Assembly: GCA_026421245.1 (NCBI GenBank)
Contig: JAPKDJ010000008.1
Location: 21,421 to 85,420, forward strand
DNA from: Akkermansiaceae bacterium
GTDB lineage: Bacteria; Verrucomicrobiota; Verrucomicrobiia; Verrucomicrobiales; Akkermansiaceae
Length of the DNA: 64,000 bases
Direction of reading: 5' to 3'
Positions 24,620-31,400 of the stretch are shown one piece after another; the first letter of the stretch is position 1; each line of letters opens with the position of its first letter. The notes below the pieces were generated by a model, which had not been told where the DNA came from, did no database searches, and saw only the letters and a program-made list of their open reading frames with translations. Position numbers and translations under genes: made by a program.

Positions 24620-25993
24620 TTACCCGACCAGCTCGCGGATCGGCTTGATACCCGGATCGACGAGGAAGTTCGGGCGGCCGCTCGCGTCTTCCACCGTGGC
24701 GGTCGCGAGGTCGATGCCGAGATTGTGATAGAGCGTTGCAATCACTTCCTGGAACTTCACGGGCCGTTCGGCGGGTTCGTTGCCATGGCGATCGGTGGCA
24801 CCGATGATTTGGCCGGTGTTCATTCCGCCGCCGGCCACGAAGGCAAAGTTCGCCTTCGGCCAGTGATCGCGGCTGTTGTTCTTGTTGATCTTCGGGGTCC
24901 GCCCGAACTCGCCCCACATCACGATTGAGACATCGTCCAGCATTCCTCGCTCGTGCAGGTCGGTGATGAGCGCGCTCAAGCCCTGATCGAGGAGCGGGAA
25001 CTCCTCGCGGGAGCGCGGGAAGTTCATGCCGTCGCCGCCGTGCCAGTCCCAGCGGCTGTAGTTGAGAGAGACGACGCGGGCGCCGGCTTCGATGAGGCGC
25101 CGCGCCACGAGAAAGTTTCGAATCATCTTCGGCGCGCCATCGCGTTGATAGGCCGGATTGTTGAGTCCATAGCGTTCTGCAACCGCGGAGCGTTCATTCG
25201 AAATGTCGAGAGCCTTGGCGAGCTTGCCGTCCGAGAGAATTTCGAGAGCCTGCTGGTTGTAGGCATCGAGGCCTTCCATCTGTCCGGTGGTGTCGATCTC
25301 GCTGCGCAGGCCATCGATGGAAGAACGAAGCGCTTCGCGATCCAGGAGGCGGTCGAGTGTCATGCCGTTCAGGGTCATGCTCTTGGCGCGGGAATTGGGA
25401 TCTTTGTCGACGAGGCCCATCGGGGCATGGGTGTTGCCGACGAAACCGCCCGTTCCGGCTTCTCCCCAAGTGCGATTGCCGGTCGGATACATCAGGGAAA
25501 GGTTGGCGGGCACCCCGGGTGTCTTGGCCCCCTGCAGCTTTGAGACATGAGCCCCGAAATTAGGCCACCCGCCGACCGGGGCCCGATCTCGCCGCTTGTG
25601 GCCGGTCATGCATTGGTAGCAATCGTGTGCGCCATCGGAGTCCGCGAGGGAGCGAATGATTGCGAATTTGTCGGCCATCTTCGCGAGGCGCGGGAAGAGT
25701 TCACAGATTTCGATTCCGGGGACATTGGTGCCGATCGGCCGGAACTCGCCGCGGATCTCGGCGGGTGCGTCGGGCTTGAGGTCGAACATGTCGAGATGCG
25801 ACGGTCCGCCCGGAAGGTAGATGTTGATGACTGCCTTGTGCGAGGAGCCCGTCCCGGCCCGCGCTTCCATCCCTAGAAGCTGTCCCAACGACAATCCCCC
25901 TGCAGCCATTCCGCCGACCTTGAGAAAGTCGCGTCGCGAGTATCCGTCGCAGTGGCTGCGGGTCGGGTCGCGTTTTCCAAACAGGTCAAGCAT
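24620..25993 (-). CDS. DUF1501 protein, second copy, with Tat-type signal
   Basis: The protein has 457 residues. SRRDFLKVGGMAAGGLSLGQ at 19-38 is a twin-arginine signal. INIYLPGGPSHLDMFDLKPD, IRSLADSDGAHDCYQCMTGH, SRWDWHGGDGMNFP, and IVMWGEFGRTPK are the DUF1501 blocks. The YQCMTG segment replaces the Tx-HxQG segment of the copy at 12331-13653, so this belongs to a different subfamily. The usual PSD1 partner is missing: the gene stands alone between two copies of the ~60-bp repeat. Its third positions look more GC-rich than those of the preceding mrp genes, which would fit separate acquisition. Confidence 0.92.
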   Translation of the reverse strand: MLDLFGKRDPTRSHCDGYSRRDFLKVGGMAAGGLSLGQLLGMEARAGTGSSHKAVINIYLPGGPSHLDMFDLKPDAPAEIRGEFRPIGTNVPGIEICELFPRLAKMADKFAIIRSLADSDGAHDCYQCMTGHKRRDRAPVGGWPNFGAHVSKLQGAKTPGVPANLSLMYPTGNRTWGEAGTGGFVGNTHAPMGLVDKDPNSRAKSMTLNGMTLDRLLDREALRSSIDGLRSEIDTTGQMEGLDAYNQQALEILSDGKLAKALDISNERSAVAERYGLNNPAYQRDGAPKMIRNFLVARRLIEAGARVVSLNYSRWDWHGGDGMNFPRSREEFPLLDQGLSALITDLHERGMLDDVSIVMWGEFGRTPKINKNNSRDHWPKANFAFVAGGGMNTGQIIGATDRHGNEPAERPVKFQEVIATLYHNLGIDLATATVEDASGRPNFLVDPGIKPIRELVG

Positions 25994-26034
25994 AAGGAGT
26001 ATATCGCGGAAGGAAGGGGTGGTCTTTCAATTGA

Positions 26035-26090
26035 CTGCTAGGAATTTTCTTTTTGGGTGGACTGCTGGAAGCCGTCCTGCGGCGGCGAGT
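26035..26090. repeat. Interspersed ~60-bp repeat, copy B
   Basis: CTGCTAGGAATTTTCTTTTT then GGGTGGACTGCTGGAAGCCG matches copy A closely through about 45 bp, then diverges. It lies upstream of both the DUF1501 gene (minus) and the selenoprotein gene (plus). Confidence 0.85.
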
Positions 26091-26197
26091 TGATCGCTGG
26101 ATTTCGGTGCAACTTCGAAACGCTCAGCCGGTTGAATCCTCGCCGCCCGGATTCATGTGTGGAGTTTGGGGGCGCCATCGGTTATCAACAAAAGATC

Positions 26198-28165
26198 ATG
26201 CTCGCGCTGCAAATACGACGAACCTTGCCTCTCGCTGCCATTTGGGGCCTTCTATGCCTCCCCCAAGTCGGAGCCCAGAAATCTTCCGTTCAGGAAAATG
26301 AGGCCACGACTGTCGGAGGCGTGACGCCCGAAGCGATTCTTAAACGCCTGGGCGCTCGGCTAGAGCACGGAGTTTCCGTCGCTCAATTGAGTAACTACGC
26401 CCGCCACTTTACCGGAGTTGATGGCGATGCAGATGGGCGTCATTCCAAGGTGGAGTATATCGAGAACGGCAACTACCTGACGCCACAGGCGCGGCGTGGG
26501 ATATTCAACGCTGCCGATAGTGACCAGGACGGATTTGTGACGAAGGCGGAGTATATCCTGAATCGAATCATCACGGATGAGGCCAAGGCTATCGTCCAGG
26601 CCATGGATGACGACGGGGACGGCTTGGTACAGCGCGTGGAGTTCGTGAAGCATGCCAAGGCGAAACTGTCGGACGAGAAACTCAGCGGGGCAGTCTTCGC
26701 TGCCTTGGACACCGATGGGGACGGAGCGCTCCGAGTTCCGGAATACCTTCGGATCTGGGGGCAATGGGCACGCACCGGTCGCAAGAGTCCCGCGCAACGA
26801 CTGAGCAAGGCCTCTGGAGATCCGGGCGCGGCCACCAAGGAACAACCGGGGCGGACGCGGCCTGGTGGGGCGCGTGGTCGAGAGGGCGGTGGGCCTCCTC
26901 CAGGACGTCCCGGTGGTGGATTTGGACCATTCAGTGGAAACAGCGATCCGGTCCGTCTCAACCAAGCGGGATTGAAGATTGGCTCACCCTTGCCCGAGGT
27001 CACGATCGTTGACGCCGAGGGCAAAAAGTTTGAAACGGCCAGTCTCAAGGGCGCTTATTCGGTCTTGGTATTTGGTTGCCTGACCTGACCGCCCTTCCTG
27101 AAGAGTGTCTCCGGTCTGGAGACCATCTATCGTGACTACGCTCCTAAAGGTGTGCGGTTCTTCTTCGTCTACAAGACGCTGGCTCATCCCGAAAGCGACG
27201 GCTACCTCAATCCCCTGACCCTGGAAGAAAGGCTCCTGCATGTTCGGGAGGCTCAGCGGACCTTCAAGGGGGTAAGCATGCCCTGGCTTTGCGACAACAT
27301 GTCGAACGAGTTGAAGAAGGCCCTAGGCGGATTGAATAATCCGGAGTTCCTCTTTGATCCCCAGGGAAAGATCGTCAGCTTGCGGGACTGGAGTTCTCCC
27401 AAGGATCTCCGGGCTGATTTGGTGAGGTTCGTTGGGGCGGTGACCACTCCCACTCGGGTCGAAGACTTGAATCTTGAGTTTGAAAAATCACCTCCTGTTG
27501 CTCCTCGGGGAGTGGTGCCGCGGATTAAGGTCCCTGCTGCCCTGGAGCCGGTCAAGGTGACCCCGAAAGAGAGCGGGGGAAGCCCCTACTATGCAAAGTT
27601 ACGTGCTGAGGGGGACGATGAGCTCCTGAAGACCGGAGAGGGAACACTCTATCTCGGGCTCCACTTGGATCGCCTCTACAATGTGCATTGGAATAATCTG
27701 GTCGCACCGATCGAATACGAACTCAGCGCGGCAGAGGGTACGATCATCTCTCCAAGGACCGGAAAGGGACCCAAGGTGGAGGCTGCCACAGATATCGATC
27801 CCCGCGAATTTTTGGTGAGCGTGCGGGGTGGCGAAGCGGCGAACCCATTACGCCTGATTGTGCGTTACTATGCCAGCAACGATGAGGAGGGCTGGTGTAA
27901 ATTAGTGACCCAGTCCTATGGAATCCACCTTGAACGGGATCGGGATGCTCGGGCCGTGCGAGCGCGCGAGTGGAGCGGGCCTCCGGGAGGGTTTTCGGTG
28001 GAGCGGTTGTTCCGCTTCGACAAGGATGGTGACGGCAAGGTCAGCAAGGAGGAGTTGCCCGAGTTTCTCCGCGGACGCATTCTTGAGAGAATGGATGCCA
28101 ACCAGGACGGCGTCATTGAGAAGAAGGAAGCCGAACGGATTTTTGGAGCTCCCGACGAGAATTGA
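26198..28165 (+). CDS. Predicted EF-hand selenoprotein with iodothyronine deiodinase-like domain (TGA 27086-27088 = Sec297)
   Basis: Read-through of one TGA gives 655 residues from the ATG at 26198. Residues 1-25 are a signal peptide. Four EF-hand loops follow, starting at D75, D107, D137 and D171 (for example DSDQDGFVTKAE and DTDGDGALRVPE). A Gly/Pro/Arg linker precedes a redoxin start (KIGSPLPEVTIVDAEGKKFE). The redox motif is VFGCLT-TGA-PPFLKS, nearly the FGSCT-U-PPF active site of iodothyronine deiodinases. Then come RFFFVYKTLAHPESDGYLNP, a C-terminal beta domain, and two further EF-hands at D608 and D633. It is probably exported; the calcium sites may tune a selenium-dependent redox reaction, whose substrate is unknown. 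Without recoding, two truncated genes would be called here. Confidence 0.85.
27105..27124 (+). promoter_or_regulatory. Candidate bacterial SECIS hairpin after TGA 27086-27088
   Basis: GTCTCC (27107-27112) pairs perfectly with GGAGAC (27118-27123) around the loop GGTCT (27113-27117). The outer pair G27105-C27124 leaves T27106 bulged. The loop begins 24 nt after the TGA, inside the range of the bacterial SECIS model. The loop GGUCU plus a bulged U in the 5' arm are the very features SelB recognises in the E. coli fdhF SECIS (loop AGGUCU). Confidence 0.72.
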
Positions 28166-28178
28166 TCGCAGACTTGAA

Positions 28179-28258
28179 CTACTAGGAATTTGATATTTGG
28201 GTGGATTGCTTGAGGGCGTCGGCTAAGGGATCGGCGAGGGGGAAAAAGAAGAAAGGGG
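28179..28258. repeat. Interspersed ~60-bp repeat, copy C
   Basis: CTACTAGGAATTTGATATTT, then GGGTGGATTGCTTGAGGGCG, then a GGGATCGGCGAGGGGGAAAA tail. It begins 14 bp after the selenoprotein stop and matches copies A and D in the tail as well as the core. Confidence 0.85.
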
Positions 28259-28367
28259 GCACAAGACGGCGGGCCTGCTCAACAAGCGATAGCTCTCATG
28301 CTCCGCTACCACTCCGATGAGAAGGTATCTTTGGGGTTAGCCTAATTGTAAGCAATGTTCCAAATGG

Positions 28368-28976
28368 CTACTTGAACGCAAAGGGAGCTTCGAGCGTCAA
28401 ATCCAGCGGAAACTCTTTGCGGATTTGGAAGGATGAACTTGGGGGAGCGGGGGCGTCGGCTGGAACTAAGACCGACGGGTTACGACCATACAGTGCGAAG
28501 AACTTGGTCCGCACCCGCAGCTTGATCTTGCCATTGCCGTAAGTCAAAATTTCAACACCCTTCTTGAACGACGAGGTTGGCGTCTGTGGCCGAACCTCCC
28601 AGCCCAGGAGTTTCAGACCCGGCGTGGGAAGGCGGTCTAAGGCGACGTGCCAGAATTTCTTTTTAAGTGTCTTTAACGGCGTCTTGGCAGTCAGTTCACC
28701 ATGAAACGTTAATGACACCCACCAGCCTGGTTGCTGGAAAGTGAACTTCGTTATGCGTCCGAGGGCACTATCCGCATGGGTGACAGTAAACCCGCCTTTG
28801 TTGATCACCTTGTCTAGCACAAGCCCCTTCCCGCCGAGTTGGTCAAGCCACTTAGCGGAGGTGGTCTTCGCAACTCGGCTAGTTGACTTCTTGTCCGTCT
28901 CGCCCGCAGGCGCTGTCAGACACGTTGCTAAGAGCAAAGCACCGCCAATAGTGAAAATCGAGAGTCTCATGGTCAT
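28368..28976 (-). CDS. Hypothetical secreted protein
   Basis: The protein has 202 residues (or 200 from the ATG at 28970). MTMRLSIFTIGGALLLATCL with APAGE following is a signal peptide with a cysteine that could also serve as a lipobox. The mature part contains WLDQLGGKGLVLDKVINKGG and a beta-rich middle (RITKFTFQQPGWWVSLTFHG). The end has a Pro/Ala linker and FPLDLTLEAPFAF. No family is recognised. It stands alone between repeat copies C and D, a single-gene unit like the DUF1501 and selenoprotein genes beside it. Confidence 0.7.
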   Translation of the reverse strand: MTMRLSIFTIGGALLLATCLTAPAGETDKKSTSRVAKTTSAKWLDQLGGKGLVLDKVINKGGFTVTHADSALGRITKFTFQQPGWWVSLTFHGELTAKTPLKTLKKKFWHVALDRLPTPGLKLLGWEVRPQTPTSSFKKGVEILTYGNGKIKLRVRTKFFALYGRNPSVLVPADAPAPPSSSFQIRKEFPLDLTLEAPFAFK

Positions 28977-29030
28977 TTTTCTGAATAAGGATTGAGATTT
29001 GGATTCAGCTGTCCGGAAAGACAGCGATTA

Positions 29031-29095
29031 CTGCTAGGAAATTACTTTTTGGGTGGACCGCTTGAGGGCGCCGATCCGAGGGGAGAAAGGGGGGT
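29031..29095. repeat. Interspersed ~60-bp repeat, copy D
   Basis: CTGCTAGGAAATTACTTTTT then GGGTGGACCGCTTGAGGGCG, with a shortened GATCCGAGGGG tail. It is followed immediately by the 32-nt repeat at 29096, so the two repeat types can form a composite. Confidence 0.85.
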
Positions 29096-29127
29096 GGTGA
29101 CCTTAAAGGCGAAGATTTGAAGCCAAG
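29096..29127. repeat. 32-nt dispersed repeat, copy 2
   Basis: It matches 15854-15885 in 30 of 32 positions and directly adjoins copy D of the ~60-bp repeat. Confidence 0.8.
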
Positions 29128-29160
29128 TGTTAAAATTGAGGACTCCCACAAGCGTAAAAA

Positions 29161-29190
29161 GGACCGCCGGGTCGGGGACCGGGCGGTCTT
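29161..29190 (-). terminator. Rho-independent terminator of the cyclophilin gene
   Basis: GACCGCC (29162-29168) pairs with GGCGGTC (29182-29188). An inner GGTC/GACC stem closes a GGG loop, with a one-base mismatch on each side between the stems. On the minus strand the stem is followed by CTTTTTAC. It lies 22 bp after the cyclophilin stop. Confidence 0.85.
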
Positions 29191-29211
29191 GGTGAAATGG
29201 TGGCGACTGGA

Positions 29212-29700
29212 TTAGATCGACCAATCGGTGATGCGGTCTTCGTGGGCTTTGAAGAGTTCGTCGGTGGTGCCGTGGATCACGATCTCCTTAATGAGGTCTC
29301 CGCCTTTGATTGAGTCGATAACATCCTGCCCTTCAGTGGTTTCGCCAAAGACGGTGTGTTTGCCATCGAGGTGTGGGGTGGGGCAGTGAGTGATGAAGAA
29401 TTGAGAACCATTGGTATTGGGTCCGGCGTTGGCCATGGAGAGGATGCCGGGCTTGTCGTGGCGGCGGTGGGGTTTGCACTCGCATTCGAACTTATAGCCG
29501 GGGTTTCCGGTGCCGGTGCCGAGGGGGCAGCCGCCTTGGACCATGAAGTTGGGGATAACACGGTGGAAGCTCAACCCATCGTAGAACCCGCGCGAGGCGA
29601 GGTGAAGGAAGGAGCAGACGGTGACGGGTGCGTCATCGGGAAAGAGGGTGAGGTTGATGTCGCCCTTGTTGGTCTGGATGGTGATTTTAATGTCGTCCAT
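29212..29700 (-). CDS. Cyclophilin-type peptidyl-prolyl cis-trans isomerase
   Basis: The protein has 162 residues without a signal peptide, so it is cytoplasmic. The cyclophilin core is clear: [20 protein letters not shown] (catalytic Arg in FHR), [16 protein letters not shown], and [11 protein letters not shown]. It speeds folding at prolyl bonds. An insert [14 protein letters not shown] after the GNPGYKFE segment gives two extra cysteines seen in some bacterial members. Start ATG at 29700. Confidence 0.95.
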   Translation of the reverse strand: MDDIKITIQTNKGDINLTLFPDDAPVTVCSFLHLASRGFYDGLSFHRVIPNFMVQGGCPLGTGTGNPGYKFECECKPHRRHDKPGILSMANAGPNTNGSQFFITHCPTPHLDGKHTVFGETTEGQDVIDSIKGGDLIKEIVIHGTTDELFKAHEDRITDWSI

Positions 29701-29752
29701 GAGGGCGACAACTTAACGCGAATTCTTCCAGTGAAAAGTCCCTTATCAGCTC

Positions 29753-30754
29753 TTATCGGCAGCCTTTTAAGAGTTGGTCCACGAAGAGGGTGATATTATG
29801 CATCGCGGTCGTGAATTCTGAGGCGTTGAGAAGTTTCAGGGTTTCACGGGCTTCGGCCACGAATTGGGCCGCAGTATCAATGGAATCTGACATGGCGCCT
29901 TCGTATTCGGCGATGCCGACGAGGACAGATAGGTCGAGCGGTTGTTGCTCGATGATGCGCTTGGAGAGTTGCTCCTTTTGCTTTGGGTTGGCTTGTTCGA
30001 GGAGGTTGAGGATAGGTAGGGTGAGCTTCCCTTTCTCAAGGTCGGTGCCGAGGGTTTTCCCGATTTGGTCTTCGGAGCCGATGAGGTCGACCACGTCGTC
30101 GTAGATTTGATAGGCGGTGCCGAGCTTCATTCCGTAGTCGAACATGGCATCGCTGATCCTTTTTGAGGTGCCCGAGATTGTGGCGGCAAGTTGACAGGCT
30201 GCTGCGAAGAGCGCGCCGGTCTTCATCTCGATCATTTTGAAATACTCGTTCTTGGTGAGAGTGAGGTCGAAACGACGCTGGGTCTGGAGAATTTCTCCCT
30301 GGCAAACTTCACGGGAGGCCAGACTGATGGAACGGCTTAGGGCAAGATTGTTGAAGTCGGCGGAAAGTTTGAGGGCGTGGGAGAAGAGGGCGTCGCCAAG
30401 GAGGACGGCGATGCCATTGCCCCACTTGGCGTTGGCGGTGGGGACTTTTCGGCGGGATGAGGCACCATCGATGATATCATCGTGAACCAAAGTGGCCATG
30501 TGGATGAGTTCGAGGATGACGCCGAGATTGACGTGGTGGTCATTCAGTTCTCCGGTGGCTCCGCCGGTCAGGATGGCGAGGGCGGGGCGAATGCGCTTGC
30601 CGTTGGTTTCGCAAATATACTCCATGTAGGGTTCCACACCGGGGTCGAATTCGCGAACCTGTTCGCTGATGCAGGCCTCGACCTTTGCGATATGAGGACG
30701 AATGAGGTCGAAAGGGAACAGTTCCGGATTGACGGTTTCGCGTTTGGTGATCAT
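29753..30754 (-). CDS. Polyprenyl diphosphate synthase (octaprenyl type)
   Basis: The protein has 333 residues from the ATG at 30754; an in-frame start at 30793 would add 13 residues without similarity. First aspartate-rich motif LVHDDIIDGASSRRKVPTAN (DDIID at 92-96), second motif YQIYDDVVDLIGSED (219-223), and GKRIRPAL near the N-terminus are diagnostic of trans-isoprenyl diphosphate synthases. Small residues before the first motif (IHMATLVHDD) suggest a long-chain product such as the menaquinone side chain. It is transcribed toward the cyclophilin gene. Confidence 0.93.
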   Translation of the reverse strand: MITKRETVNPELFPFDLIRPHIAKVEACISEQVREFDPGVEPYMEYICETNGKRIRPALAILTGGATGELNDHHVNLGVILELIHMATLVHDDIIDGASSRRKVPTANAKWGNGIAVLLGDALFSHALKLSADFNNLALSRSISLASREVCQGEILQTQRRFDLTLTKNEYFKMIEMKTGALFAAACQLAATISGTSKRISDAMFDYGMKLGTAYQIYDDVVDLIGSEDQIGKTLGTDLEKGKLTLPILNLLEQANPKQKEQLSKRIIEQQPLDLSVLVGIAEYEGAMSDSIDTAAQFVAEARETLKLLNASEFTTAMHNITLFVDQLLKGCR

Positions 30755-30869
30755 CGTTACTTCTGAATTTTCACTAATTACTGAAAATAGCAACTGTTAT
30801 GAATAAAAAACCTTTTTTGACAGAGGTAAACCATTGCGGAGCAGGGGCGTGGTCGTCATTGGAATCAAT

Positions 30870-31358
30870 ATGAATCGTGAAAAACGTTTCGTTGTCGGAG
30901 GACTACTTCTGATTGGGGGTATTGCGATTGCCTTGAAATCTGGAGGGAAACCCGATTCGTCCCAGTTTCCGGGAGTGCTGCGGGTTGTGCGTGATGGCAC
31001 CCGCCCCCAGCCTAGGAAGGTGGAGACGAAGGGAGCGGTTTCGATACGAGCCCTGGATGACGCCCTGTTTCACAATGGGGTCCTCCTTCACAAGGCCAAG
31101 GAATACGATGGTCCCACCAGCCACAAGAAGCTCGCCAGTTTCCCAAAAAGTCATCCTGAAAAGGGGCCGATCCGCTTGCAATGGCACGGAGAGCCCATTC
31201 ACTTCAGGAAGATTTGGATCCGGGAAGTCATAAATCACGACTTGGATTCAAACCGGAACTATGAAATTGAAAACAATTCAGGCCGACTGGCGCGCTTCCA
31301 TGTTGAATCCGCCCGACGAAAAGTAACCTCCTGTTGCGAAAATGTCTCTCTTTTGTAA
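30870..31358 (+). pseudogene. Internally deleted DUF1080 (3-keto-disaccharide hydrolase) gene
   Basis: An ATG at 30870 starts an N-terminal anchor (FVVGGLLLIGGIAIALKSGG) followed by PQPRKVETKGAVSIRALDDA, typical of the lead into a DUF1080 domain. It then jumps directly to FHNGVLLHKAKEYDGPTSHK and GPIRLQWHGEPIHFRKIWIR, the conserved last strands of DUF1080. About 100-120 residues of the fold are missing, in frame, so any product cannot form the usual jelly-roll. The frame continues past the domain into unrelated sequence that contains a copy of the next gene's 5' end (31257-31277). Confidence 0.62.
31257..31277. repeat. 21-nt direct repeat, first copy (second at 31397-31417)
   Basis: AACTATGAAATTGAAAACAA plus T occurs exactly at 31257-31277 and again at 31397-31417, where it forms the start codon region of the next gene. 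The first copy is followed by a short dead frame MKLKTIQADWRASMLNPPDE. Confidence 0.8.
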
Positions 31359-31400
31359 TTCACGTCCCGCGATCTGCTGATTAAAAACCAACTCGTAACT

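Noticed and set aside
24535..29095. Integron cassette array (repeats as attC sites)
   Set aside because: The repeats do not show the paired RYYYAAC/GTTRRRY boxes or strong internal palindromy, gene orientations are mixed and no integrase is present. Only the cassette-like spacing is similar.
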